IMG/VR virus record: IMGVR_UViG_3300022208_000022
Location: 1-29,860 of that record
Direction: 5' to 3' (one strand)
DNA length: 29,860 nt
Source: a virus
In this document: in pieces, positions 19,911 to 28,191 of the stretch
How positions within the stretch are numbered: the first letter of the stretch is position 1
How the letters are laid out: each line of letters starts with the position of its first letter
Notes under the pieces: generated by a model
Told to the model about the DNA's origin: nothing
Databases searched by the model: none
Seen by the model: only the letters and a program-made list of their open reading frames with translations
Made by a program: the position numbers and the translations under genes

Positions 19911-20127
19911 GACACAGCCTCAGTCTGAACACACGCCGGGGCGGATTCCGTTGGCTCCATGCCAACGGCCGCGTTGCCGGTATCGGTTTTGTGTGGTTCG
20001 CCACGGTGTGGCCGTTGGCCTGCCCGTGTCAGCCTGCGCTGCGTCATCCCCCAGTTACGGGCCCGGCGAGTCGGGTGCTGCGTCGCCACCGCCCGCGTGA
20101 GGGGCGGTTGATGCGTGGTTCCAGGGA
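19911..20127 (-). promoter_or_regulatory. Coat-gene leader with competing hairpins
   Basis: The 217-bp gap between scaffold and coat genes has no supported gene. GCCAACGGCC (19961-19970) can pair with GGCCGTTGGC (20010-20019; 10 bp) or, with its GCCAACGG part, with CCGTTGGC (19948-19955; 8 bp, 5-nt loop). Both pairings cannot exist at once. ACCGCCC/GGGCGGT (20088-20108) forms a third hairpin just after the scaffold stop. A coat-specific promoter, processing or attenuation is plausible. No clear -35/-10 pair was seen. Confidence 0.5.
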
Positions 20128-21279
20128 TCAGTATCCGCGTTGGCGGCGATGTTCAGCCCTGCGGTGTTCCACCCACTGATCCATGGTCATCGTTTCCGGG
20201 TCCGCCACCGCTCCCGTGCCACGCACGGGGGTTAACGCCCGGGGGACCGCCCGCGCCGCCGCTGGTAGCGGCTTGGCCGGTGTGGCCGCTGCTCCAGCGT
20301 TCGCGACGCTGGAAGTGTTCGGTTGCTTCGCCGCGGCTGTTCCGCGTGTGTCTTGGGAGTCCTGCGCGAACCGCGCTACCGTCTTGCCGATTTCCAGCAC
20401 CATACGGTACGGGTCGAGACTGCGGAGTTTCTGAAGTTCTGCTGGGTTTGAGGCCCAGTAATGCGCGATCATGGCCGCAAGGGCCGGATCGTCACGCCCT
20501 ATACTTGCAATGCCCAATTGCATTTCGTTTGTCAACTGCCCCCGCAACCGGATGGAAATATCCCCTTCGCCCAGGTGCCCCCCCCATTCCTCCGGGAACA
20601 GTTCGCCCGCCTTGGCGTTCACGACATCCAACGTGGCGGTAAATTCCTGCTGCGCCTGGCGTTGGGCGGCGGCGTGGCGCGCCTCTTGGCGCTGGGCCTC
20701 GATCTTGCGCGCTTCGTCGCGGGCCACCCAGCGGTTTTCATCCTCGCGGAATTTTTCAATATCCGCGTAATTCTCGGGTTGCGGACGCGGGTCTTTGGTG
20801 TCGCTCCCTGGTGTCGCGGCCTGGGCCTGCCGTTGGGTTGGTTCCGCCGGATCGGTTTTCGTGGAGCGGGTTTCAACTTCGTTCAGCCGGTCTAGCAAAC
20901 GCTGGTTCTCCTTGGCTAGCGCATTGGCTTGGTTCTGCCAGTGGTGCCGGGTTTGGGTAACCGTGGCGATCCGCCGCGCCACGGCACTGCCATATTTTTT
21001 TTCATCCTCCTTATCAACGAATTCCGACAGCTTGTCCTTTGACGCTGGATTTTCCCCACCGCCCTTCCCGCTGGCGGGATCCTCGGTCTCGGATTGCGAT
21101 GGAGCGTTGGCGGTGTCTTGGGCCTTCAATTCACCGCGTTTTTGCGCGCGGCGCTGGGCCACGAACGCATCCATGGTTTGCTCCGCCGCGGCCGCGTCAT
21201 TGGCCTCTGGCGTCAACAGCGCGTTGGGTTCGGTTTGTTCGGCGGGGTTTCCCGCGCCGGTGGTGTTTTCCGTGGACAT
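20128..21279 (-). CDS. Capsid scaffolding protein
   Basis: This is 383 aa from ATG 21279. It is hydrophilic and largely disordered or helical: an acidic start (MSTENTTGAGNPAEQTEPNA), a Lys/Glu-rich middle with DKEDEKKYGSAVARRIATVT and a coiled coil around LAKENQRLLDRLNEVE. The C-terminus, MTMDQWVEHRRAEHRRQRGY, is basic and helical, like the coat-binding end of scaffold proteins. Position between portal and coat matches P22 gene 8. It would assemble with coat protein into the procapsid and leave before packaging. Family recognition is by composition, C-terminus and synteny. Confidence 0.78.
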   Translation of the reverse strand: MSTENTTGAGNPAEQTEPNALLTPEANDAAAAEQTMDAFVAQRRAQKRGELKAQDTANAPSQSETEDPASGKGGGENPASKDKLSEFVDKEDEKKYGSAVARRIATVTQTRHHWQNQANALAKENQRLLDRLNEVETRSTKTDPAEPTQRQAQAATPGSDTKDPRPQPENYADIEKFREDENRWVARDEARKIEAQRQEARHAAAQRQAQQEFTATLDVVNAKAGELFPEEWGGHLGEGDISIRLRGQLTNEMQLGIASIGRDDPALAAMIAHYWASNPAELQKLRSLDPYRMVLEIGKTVARFAQDSQDTRGTAAAKQPNTSSVANAGAAATPAKPLPAAARAVPRALTPVRGTGAVADPETMTMDQWVEHRRAEHRRQRGY

Positions 21280-21327
21280 CGTTCCTCATCCGTGATGGGT
21301 TGGTGCGCGCATCCCGCGCGCTGGGGG

Positions 21328-21624
21328 TTAATTGGCGCGCACGGAAGGCGACAGTGCGTCTTCCTGCGGGTTCACCAGCGTGGCATCCACCACAACGGTG
21401 CCACTCAGGATTTTCTCATTATCGCTTACCCGTTGAAGGGTGAGGCCCTTGAACCAGGTAGAGGTACCAATGATGAGATGTCCTCGATCATCTTTTCTGG
21501 TCAACTGAAACATTTCCATGACAACGCCCAGGATCCATTTTCCTTCGCGGATTCCGCTGGCCACGATCAACGCGGTGATTAAACTCTCTTGATCAAACTG
21601 GAACGCCTGGCTAACGGGTGTCAT
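21328..21624 (-). CDS. Conserved-looking small protein between portal and scaffold
   Basis: This is 98 aa from ATG 21624, overlapping the portal stop (ATGA). It appears to be a compact alternating strand/helix protein (QESLITALIVASGIREGKWI, then LGVVMEMFQLTRKDDRGHLI, then ILSGTVVVDATLVN). No family is recognised. Translational coupling to portal suggests a role in head assembly or a small accessory protein, but nothing in it shows a function. Confidence 0.6.
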   Translation of the reverse strand: MTPVSQAFQFDQESLITALIVASGIREGKWILGVVMEMFQLTRKDDRGHLIIGTSTWFKGLTLQRVSDNEKILSGTVVVDATLVNPQEDALSPSVRAN

Positions 21625-23915
21625 GGTACCTCGTTGGGCGTGGGTTCAGGGTTGCCTCCCGGCGCGGAAGGATTGACCGGTGTTGGCGTCGGTTCTGGCG
21701 GGTTGGCGCGATCCACCATTTCCTGCGGGCTGGGCATCCGGGCAGCGGCGTGGTCCAGCACCTTGCCGCGCAGGTGTGAGACAGCCTTCATTCGCGAACT
21801 TTCAATCGTCGCCAGGCTGCGCAGGCGCTCGCCCGCGAATTTGAGCTTGGCCTCCAGCATGCTCATCATGTGCTCTTCCTGTCTGTCATGCAGGCGCATG
21901 GACAGTTGTTGGATCATGGCCTGCATTTGCTGCATGGCCTGGCCCGCCTGGAACAATTGCTGCTGTTGGAGGGCCGCGACGCGCTCAATGTCTCCCTGCA
22001 TTTCCTTGTTGTAGACCGCCTGCAACTCTGGCGGCAGGTTCGCCAACAACACCTCGTAAAGCGTTTCAGCGTCGGGGATATCCATGTTTCGCGCCAACAA
22101 CGGCGCCAGCCCCAGCGCCACCTTGCTGCCTGGCGGGGCAATGGTGCGAATCATGTCTAGCACGGCGGATTGGGCTTCCAGTTTGCGCGTGGGAAGGCTG
22201 GGTCCGGCGTCCATGTACACGCGGTACCGGCCCACCTTGAGGTTATAAGTCTTGACCATCACTTCCCGCCCGCCTTCCTCCTTGTAGTCCACCTGCACGG
22301 GCTGGTTGTCTTGCGTGGGGCCGATCTTCTCCACCCTCGGCGCGTTGGCCTGTGTAAGTCCCATGATTTCCGTGTGACTATCGAGGTAATTGGGCAGTGC
22401 GTCAACCAGTATCCTCCCCACGTGGCGCATGGCGCGCGCCAGGTTGTCCGCGTAGTGAAACGTAGCCACCTCCCCCTTGCGTTGCCGTGCCAGTTCGTGT
22501 TGCTGTCCCCGCGCGGATTTGTCCTGCACCAGCGACACTGGAGGAATGCCCGTCACGTCGAATAACCCGGCGGCGGCATCCTGCCCCAGCATCATGGCGG
22601 CGGTGCTGGGCGGCGCCGGTGATGGCCGCACGGGTGGCGGAAGCGGGCGGTTCTCTTCGTCGTAGGGCTTGTACGTGAGATAGGCGACGGGTTCCTCGTT
22701 GGCCCGTTTCCAATCCTGCTCATACCCGGTGATGCTTCCATCGGGGATCAACGGCGGGTTGCGAGCATACAAGCCCAGGTCTTCCAGGGCCGTGCATTTG
22801 GCGTAGTTCTGCATCCGCTGGTACCCCCGCGCATGCCGGATCACTCCCTCCGTGATGCGTTGTCCGTTGTCGTTGATTTCCGTTCCCACCACCCGCGCGC
22901 GTGGAATCCACCGCCCCAGCCATTCCACGCTCTCCAACACGCGGTCCTTGGTGACCCAGTGCATCATTACCCGTCGGCGCGGCATGGGCTTGCGATCCGC
23001 CCCCGGTGCATCCGCGTCCACCGGAGGGACAACGTCATCCACCACCTCGAAATACCGGGCGATGTAGACCTTCCCCAATCCCGGTCCGCCGGACACGCCA
23101 ATGTCCAGGCTTTCGTTCCTGGCGCTCCGCTGCCGCCATCGGAGGTAACGGTTCATCATACCGGCGAACCGCTCGCGTAGGTTGGGGTCGCTCGGTTGCG
23201 CGCCTGGCGGGGTCTGTTCTGGATCGGGCCAGGTGGCCGCGAAATCGTCCTCATCCATGGGTTGAATGGAAAACCAATATAGCGCGTCGGAGGCGTCCGG
23301 CTTCCGCGCGTCCGGGTCCGGAAATTCCATGAACGGATCCGCCACCCTGAAGATGCGCGGCATCACCACCACCTGACCGCCCTCTTCCACCTCCACCGGG
23401 TCAATGGCGATGAACCCCTCTCCGCGTTCGGCGGCGTGCTCGGCGGCGGTGTCGTATGCGATATCCGCGTCCGACTCATGCTCCACCTTGCGCAAGTGGT
23501 CCTCCAACAGTTGCGCCACTTCGGCGCTGCCCACTTTGTCATCCGTGCTCACTTTGATCATCGGCTTATCCATCCGAATCGTGTTGACGATTTCGTGGAT
23601 GAACCGTGGCAATCCGTTGAAGGTCTCCGTTGGTCTCCTCTTCCCCCGTCGGGCTTGGAGCATGGCGGCATCCCATTGCAGGTCTCCCCCGCGCCGGAAT
23701 TGCACATCCAAGCGCGCCTCGGCACGGTTGGCGGCGCACGCGGTGCGGGCCTTCTCCAGGCGCTTGGTCATGCGTTGCAGCAGCGCCCGATGTTCCTCTT
23801 CCATGAGCTCCCGGGCCTCCGCCTCATCTTCGTCTTGATTTTCCACGTCGCTGTAACCGGCAATGGATTCCTCCATTTCCGCGCTGGGAGTCACGTTTTT
23901 GTCTTGGCCTTCCAT
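21621..23915 (-). CDS. Portal protein, P22 gp1 family
   Basis: This is 764 aa from ATG 23915 (P22 gp1 is 725 aa). An acidic N-terminal segment is followed by RRGGDLQWDAAMLQARRGKR, then GLPRFIHEIVNTIRMDKPMI and DTAAEHAAERGEGFIAIDPV, which match the P22-type portal pattern. Later come RVVGTEINDNGQRITEGVIR, the EDLGLYARNPPLIPDGSITG loop and a helical crown region with AGQAMQQMQAMIQQLSMRLH. The C-terminal tail is proline-rich. Twelve copies would form the ring through which DNA enters, docking the terminase and later the gp4-like adaptor. It lies between the large terminase and a 98-aa gene. Confidence 0.88.
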   Translation of the reverse strand: MEGQDKNVTPSAEMEESIAGYSDVENQDEDEAEARELMEEEHRALLQRMTKRLEKARTACAANRAEARLDVQFRRGGDLQWDAAMLQARRGKRRPTETFNGLPRFIHEIVNTIRMDKPMIKVSTDDKVGSAEVAQLLEDHLRKVEHESDADIAYDTAAEHAAERGEGFIAIDPVEVEEGGQVVVMPRIFRVADPFMEFPDPDARKPDASDALYWFSIQPMDEDDFAATWPDPEQTPPGAQPSDPNLRERFAGMMNRYLRWRQRSARNESLDIGVSGGPGLGKVYIARYFEVVDDVVPPVDADAPGADRKPMPRRRVMMHWVTKDRVLESVEWLGRWIPRARVVGTEINDNGQRITEGVIRHARGYQRMQNYAKCTALEDLGLYARNPPLIPDGSITGYEQDWKRANEEPVAYLTYKPYDEENRPLPPPVRPSPAPPSTAAMMLGQDAAAGLFDVTGIPPVSLVQDKSARGQQHELARQRKGEVATFHYADNLARAMRHVGRILVDALPNYLDSHTEIMGLTQANAPRVEKIGPTQDNQPVQVDYKEEGGREVMVKTYNLKVGRYRVYMDAGPSLPTRKLEAQSAVLDMIRTIAPPGSKVALGLAPLLARNMDIPDAETLYEVLLANLPPELQAVYNKEMQGDIERVAALQQQQLFQAGQAMQQMQAMIQQLSMRLHDRQEEHMMSMLEAKLKFAGERLRSLATIESSRMKAVSHLRGKVLDHAAARMPSPQEMVDRANPPEPTPTPVNPSAPGGNPEPTPNEVP

Positions 23916-23934
23916 GGCCTGCTCCTATTTTGGG

Positions 23935-25341
23935 TTATTCCGAAGCCAGCCGGTGCTTTCTGACAGGCTGGGTTTTCAATCCCTCGAATTGCTGGGCATA
24001 CAGGGCGAACGTGCACCAAGCGGAGCTTCCGTGCGAACTCCAATCGTGCTCCGGCGTTGAGCGGAACACCTTGTTCCGGTTGTCCCATGGATATTTCCAG
24101 GATCGCAGGCATTCCAGCCCGCGCGCGCAGCGCGTCATGTCAATGCGGGCGCGGCTGAACAGCGCCCGCCCGGCGTTGATCTGATCGGATAGCGGCGTGG
24201 CCTTTTCCGCGATGCGTGGCGGTGGGCTCAGCATGCGCCGCCCCGCCTGTTCGCGCGTGTCGGAGGGGCCCCAGTGCTTTTGCCGCCCGTCATGTGGCCA
24301 CATATGCCCGCCGTACACCCACCCCCGCTCCCGCGCCAGATCGCCCAACGTCGCCGCCCACCAATCCACGTCCGTGCCTGAGGCTTCCTGGTAATCCAGG
24401 ACGTGCCACATTCCGTGGACATACTGGGCAAACCAGACTGCCGTGGCGTCGCTCCGCCCCAAGTCCCAGAACGTAACCACCGGCGCGCTCCGGTTCACCG
24501 TCAGGGTGTCAATCACTTGCCCGTTGCGTTCGGCCAACATCAGCGCCTTGCCGAAAATGGTGCCCTCGGAAACGCCTTCGTCGGAGTTGTAATATTCCTG
24601 CCGGATCATTTCCTCGCTCATTCCGCTGCGCCCCAGGCTGAGGTTCCATTCCCGGCGCTTGGCCTCAATTACCGCTTCCGGGATCACCCGCTGGCCGTCC
24701 TCTCCCGGTGCGTCCCGGAAACAATCCTCCACGGTCAATTTCTCCGCGAAATAGTCCTCACCCAACATCGGCCACGTCCGCGCCTTCACGGCGGCGTGAT
24801 TGTTGGGGCCGCCAAACGCCGTGGTCATCAGCACGATCACCCCCCCGTTCCGATCAATCATGGGTTGCACGTAATCCAGCGCCCGGGGATCGCAGCGCGC
24901 GTACTCGGAAAATGCCGCGATGTACGGCCCCGCGCCCACCAGGGAGTTGTAATTGTCCCAGCCCACCGCGCGGATGATGCTGCCGGTGGCGTGGAAGGTG
25001 AGCGTCATTTCCGTGCGATTTTCCCGCGCCCAGGGCAGCACGTCCTCGATGATCCGCCGACCGGAACCGCCATCCTCCAGCGGGTCTATGTTGTCCCAAA
25101 AAGACTTGCGAACGTGTTCCTGCTCGGGGAACCCATACCAAATGAGGCATTTCCGGCGCATTGCCACCTGCGCCAGCGCGTTCAGTACCGCGCGATCCTT
25201 CCCGTGCTGCCGTGGCCATTCGATTTGGATATTCCGGGGCGCGGGCTTGCCATCCACCCAGGGCGCGTGCAAGCCCGCGCATACAATCGCGGAGATCGCC
25301 CTGAACTGGTAGCTGCGCGGGACGAACAACGGACGCTCCAT
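23935..25341 (-). CDS. terL: Terminase large subunit
   Basis: This is 468 aa from ATG 25341. The ATPase domain has a variant Walker A WPRQHGKDR (about 42-50), a Walker B YIAAFSEYA (about 140-148, Glu146) and the coupling motif LMTTAFG (171-177). The RuvC-like nuclease domain starts with FWDLGRSDAT (Asp293) and has a second acidic site in MWPHDGR (Asp351). The C-terminal motif reads EHDWSSHGSSAW, where relatives usually have SH-x-x-DAxR, so the third conserved Asp is Ser here. It would cut and pump DNA into the head. Packaging is probably headful, judging by the P22-type neighbours, but the pac site is not identified. Confidence 0.88.
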   Translation of the reverse strand: MERPLFVPRSYQFRAISAIVCAGLHAPWVDGKPAPRNIQIEWPRQHGKDRAVLNALAQVAMRRKCLIWYGFPEQEHVRKSFWDNIDPLEDGGSGRRIIEDVLPWARENRTEMTLTFHATGSIIRAVGWDNYNSLVGAGPYIAAFSEYARCDPRALDYVQPMIDRNGGVIVLMTTAFGGPNNHAAVKARTWPMLGEDYFAEKLTVEDCFRDAPGEDGQRVIPEAVIEAKRREWNLSLGRSGMSEEMIRQEYYNSDEGVSEGTIFGKALMLAERNGQVIDTLTVNRSAPVVTFWDLGRSDATAVWFAQYVHGMWHVLDYQEASGTDVDWWAATLGDLARERGWVYGGHMWPHDGRQKHWGPSDTREQAGRRMLSPPPRIAEKATPLSDQINAGRALFSRARIDMTRCARGLECLRSWKYPWDNRNKVFRSTPEHDWSSHGSSAWCTFALYAQQFEGLKTQPVRKHRLASE

Positions 25342-25344
25342 GCA

Positions 25345-25734
25345 TCACGCGCTCCCCTTGATTCGATTCACCAGGCTGGTGAAGTCAACCATGGTCGGAG
25401 TGATGGCCCGCCCTTCATCATCCACCACCTGGATGGCGCCCAACGCCGGATGCACGTATTTGGCGCACGCCACCGCCGCCTGAACACGCACCTGCAACGG
25501 CGCTGTATCGGTAACCTGGCGCATGTTGTCGCCGTTGCCCACCCACTGCTTGAATTTGGTCTTGCCCGAGTACACCTGAAATAGCCACACGGCAGGGCTC
25601 TCCCCATCCCGCATCCCGGCCGCGTGCAACGCCGCGCGCAACGCCGTGGTGGATTTGTTCAGCCCGCCCGCCTTGCGGCCGCTGCCAGGCGTCTTCCCGC
25701 CGCCTTTTGGCCTCCCTGGCCCTGGTTTGCCCAT
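25345..25734 (-). CDS. Terminase small subunit-like DNA-binding protein
   Basis: This is 129 aa from ATG 25734, three bases before the large subunit start. The basic N-terminal tail MGKPGPGRPKGGGKTPGSGR, then KAGGLNKSTTALRAALHAAG, is typical of small phage packaging proteins whose first part binds DNA. It is followed by a helical part with VRVQAAVACAKYVHPALGAI. Position directly before the large terminase supports the small subunit, which recognises pac. P22 gp3 is somewhat longer, so it belongs to another subgroup if correct. Confidence 0.7.
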   Translation of the reverse strand: MGKPGPGRPKGGGKTPGSGRKAGGLNKSTTALRAALHAAGMRDGESPAVWLFQVYSGKTKFKQWVGNGDNMRQVTDTAPLQVRVQAAVACAKYVHPALGAIQVVDDEGRAITPTMVDFTSLVNRIKGSA

Positions 25735-25756
25735 CTCAACCCTTTCCTAATGTTTC

Positions 25757-26158
25757 CTATTTTTGGTTTCCGTTCGCCGCTTCATTTGGAGGTTCGGGGG
25801 CTGGCTCCCGGTGTTCCTTGACCAGCGCGGCCAGGAACGCCCGCAGCCCAGCGTCCGGCGCATCCTCAAAGCGCGCCTGTTCGTGCAAGGGCAGGGCATA
25901 CACGCGCGCCATGATGGCGTCCGCGTCGCCCTGGGTGGGTACCGCGCCGTCCGGCCCCACGGAATCGGCCCATGCCTGCAACTCCGCCAGCAGCGCCACC
26001 CAACACCGATCCGTGAACCGTTCCGCGGCGGCGCCATGTGTGTGGCGGTACTCCCGTTTTTCCCGCGCCGCCGCCGCCGCCCCCAGCCGCAGGTTATGAC
26101 GCCGCGCCCAGCGGGGCAGGTTGCGGCCCACGATCAATTCATTTCGCCAGTCCGTCAT
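25757..26158 (-). CDS. Hypothetical protein upstream of terminase
   Basis: This is 133 aa from ATG 26158, overlapping the stop of the zinc-knuckle gene (ATGA). It is an alanine- and arginine-rich helical protein (WRNELIVGRNLPRWARRHNL, then FTDRCWVALLAELQAWADSV) with a Pro/Glu-rich tail (REPAPEPPNEAANGNQK). I recognise no family. Its place between early and packaging genes does not settle its role. Confidence 0.6.
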   Translation of the reverse strand: MTDWRNELIVGRNLPRWARRHNLRLGAAAAAREKREYRHTHGAAAERFTDRCWVALLAELQAWADSVGPDGAVPTQGDADAIMARVYALPLHEQARFEDAPDAGLRAFLAALVKEHREPAPEPPNEAANGNQK

Positions 26159-26361
26159 CGCACATACCCGTATTGAAGGTTCCTGAAGCCTAGGCGCTGT
26201 TTAATTTTCTTGATGCGACCCCCGCGTTTTAAAAATTTCGCCGTCGCCGCCGCGATTTCCGCGCGGGTCACGGGTGGCTTGTTCTTGGCGCGCCGGATGT
26301 GCCCAGGGCATTTTTAGCAGGTCACATCGTTTTCCTCGCCGTTGCCGGTTAACACTGCCAC
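26155..26361 (-). pseudogene. Small zinc-knuckle phage protein with an in-frame TAA
   Basis: From GTG 26361 the frame encodes AVLTGNGEENDVTC, then TAA at 26316-26314, then KCPGHIRRAK and RAEIAAATAKFLKRGGRIKK to a TGA that overlaps the next ATG. The stop falls between the two cysteines of what looks like a CxxC pair (Cys-stop-Lys-Cys); one base change (AAA to TAA) would explain it. The second half (VTRAEIAAATAKFLKRGGRI) resembles small phage proteins with an 'EI-x-x-A-x-x-x-FLxxGG-I' pattern. Translation could restart at GTG 26271. Causes could be mutation, an assembly error or readthrough. TAA ends other genes here (for example at 14510), so a genome-wide code change is unlikely. Confidence 0.55.
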
Positions 26362-26371
26362 CGCACCAAAA

Positions 26372-27958
26372 TCATGGGTTATCCCCCCGTAAAATTTTGG
26401 GTAGCCAGCGCGTGCTTTTCAGTTCCCGCTCGGCGACCTGGGCCAACTCTGCCTTGGGGAGTTTCTTCCAGTCGCCGCCGCGCGCGGCAAAGGCCGTGGG
26501 TACGCCCGCCGCCAGCGCCTCCAGGATTTCAGACTTGTTCACCTTGCCGTAGTAGTTTTCGGCGGTGGGGGTAAACCAGTCGCGCATGTCCAGCGCAAGC
26601 GCCGCGCCTAACCGGTTTGCCTGATCCTGCACGACCGCCTCCCACTGGCCATTTTTGGCCACGGCGTCCATTGACACCGCAGCACACAACGCCAGCACTT
26701 CCAGCAGCGTTTCCGTGGATTGCGATATGCACCAGTCCCAGAGTTTTGTTTCATTAAAAATATCTGTTACGGAATCAAATTCCCCCGCGTGTTTCATTAG
26801 CGTTGAATGCCATTCCCTGCGCGCATCTCCGATTTCCTGCTCCGCCCGCGGCAGGTACGGGTTGTCGTCATCGCCCAACGAATTATCCTTGGCGGTGATC
26901 CGTAATGGGCTGCCCCGCCCTCTCAACAAGAATGCGTGTACAACCGCCGCCAGCGCGATTTCATGGCGCTTCATCAGGCATGCCGCCAACGCGGCGGTTT
27001 TATCCGTGGTCAGCGTTTGCAACAGCGCCTTGGGGAGTCCTGACGCTTTCGCCCCCGCGCCTTCCTGGGTATCGGCACAGGCACCCGCCTGGGTTTGCGC
27101 ATTCTCGGCCTTGACCGCCAGTTTCCGGTCTTCGTGACGCACCAGACCGCGCAGGATATCCGCCTTGCCGTTATAGTCGATCGTCACCACCACGCCCGCG
27201 AGCGCCTTTTGCTCCGTTGTAAATTCGGGTGTTGGGCGTTGTTTTTCGATTTCTTTAAGGCGCGCGCGAATTTTGTTTTCCTCTGCACTCACTTCGCCAT
27301 CCGCGTCTAGTTCATCCAAACGTGCGCTGAGCTCGTCGTATTCCTTTCCTAACTCCGGTGGTAGGGGTTGTTCTATTGGATAGAGCCGAATGTATTTACT
27401 GCGTTCGCCCCAGCCAAATTCTGCCCGCGCCTCACACCACTTCCACCCCTCCCCCTTGAGGCTCTTAATCGTGTGTTCGAGTTTCAAGGCCGCCAGTTCG
27501 TCCAACAACTTGGCGTCCTCGATGATGACCCCTTCGTCGCTCTCGCCCGCCGCCGCGAACAAGTCCCGCCGTACCTTTCCGCCCGCAGCCTCATATTTCT
27601 TGAGCCCCACGTATTTCACGCGCCGGTCGGTGGCGCTAATTTTGCCCTCCATGAGATGCTCCCGGATTCTCCCAGGGCTCAGGCTCAACCCCGCTCCATC
27701 TTTCAGCAGCGCCTCTTGGGCCGCGTGATCGTCCGTGATGGCGAACGCCTGCACCTGCTCCAGGTTCAATTCCTCCCTCTTCAAATTCCGCGCGCGTTCT
27801 TCAGACCCGCCGTGTTCGATCATGTAGGCCAGTTCCTCGGCGGCATCACGCAACAGAAGCGCCGCGCCCCGGCGATGATCCGGCGTGAACGACGCGAGCG
27901 AATCCCTGATGGCGTCCATGAGGATTTCCAGGCGGCGCGCTTGGTCAATGGCACTCAT
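26372..27958 (-). CDS. ParB-family protein lacking the N-terminal nuclease domain
   Basis: This is 528 aa from ATG 27958, overlapping the stop of the 78-aa gene (ATGA). From about residue 65 it follows the body of long plasmid/phage ParB-RepB-Spo0J proteins: LNLEQVQAFAITDDHAAQEA, GRIREHLMEGKISATDRRVK, YVGLKKYEAAGGKVRRDLF. The C-terminal block (WFTPTAENYYGKVNKSEILE, then LAQVAERELKSTRWLPKIL) is also typical. The usual first 100-200 residues, with the ParB/sulfiredoxin-type domain and DNA-binding helix-turn-helix, are absent. Only about 60 helical residues replace them. It therefore may not bind parS or hydrolyse CTP in the standard way. It could bind a partner or serve in replication. No ParA gene is present. 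Confidence 0.68.
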   Translation of the reverse strand: MSAIDQARRLEILMDAIRDSLASFTPDHRRGAALLLRDAAEELAYMIEHGGSEERARNLKREELNLEQVQAFAITDDHAAQEALLKDGAGLSLSPGRIREHLMEGKISATDRRVKYVGLKKYEAAGGKVRRDLFAAAGESDEGVIIEDAKLLDELAALKLEHTIKSLKGEGWKWCEARAEFGWGERSKYIRLYPIEQPLPPELGKEYDELSARLDELDADGEVSAEENKIRARLKEIEKQRPTPEFTTEQKALAGVVVTIDYNGKADILRGLVRHEDRKLAVKAENAQTQAGACADTQEGAGAKASGLPKALLQTLTTDKTAALAACLMKRHEIALAAVVHAFLLRGRGSPLRITAKDNSLGDDDNPYLPRAEQEIGDARREWHSTLMKHAGEFDSVTDIFNETKLWDWCISQSTETLLEVLALCAAVSMDAVAKNGQWEAVVQDQANRLGAALALDMRDWFTPTAENYYGKVNKSEILEALAAGVPTAFAARGGDWKKLPKAELAQVAERELKSTRWLPKILRGDNP

Positions 27959-28191
27959 TCCTCCTCCCTGTCCCCGGTGGGGATGCTCATTTCAATTCCG
28001 GTCTTCAACGCCGGCGGCGGATTGGCGGCAAGGGCTGGATAATCAACATTCCCCGGCTTTGGCTTGGGTGCTGGAGCGGGCCGCACCGATGGCGGCCCCG
28101 ATCGGCGGAGTTTTTGCGCGGCCCGCACACGGTCCACAGCGGCAACGGCTTCGGCGTAGGTATACCCGGCGGTGATGGGTCGGCGTGTCAT
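27955..28191 (-). CDS. Small protein between initiator and ParB-like genes
   Basis: This is 78 aa from ATG 28191, which overlaps the initiator stop (ATGA). The start MTRRPITAGYTYAEAVAAVD leads to a basic helix and a proline-rich linker (RPAPAPKPKPG), ending acidic (DREEE). No family is recognised. Lambda has helicase loader P in this place, but this protein is far shorter and shows no loader motif. It may be an adaptor. Confidence 0.55.
   Translation of the reverse strand: MTRRPITAGYTYAEAVAAVDRVRAAQKLRRSGPPSVRPAPAPKPKPGNVDYPALAANPPPALKTGIEMSIPTGDREEE

Noticed and set aside
24403-25584. 393-codon plus-strand frame
   Set aside because: Fully antisense to the terminase genes.
26155-26361. Recoded stop codon across the genome
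   Set aside because: TAA serves as a normal stop in other genes, for example the ejection gene ending at 14510, so a changed genetic code is not supported.
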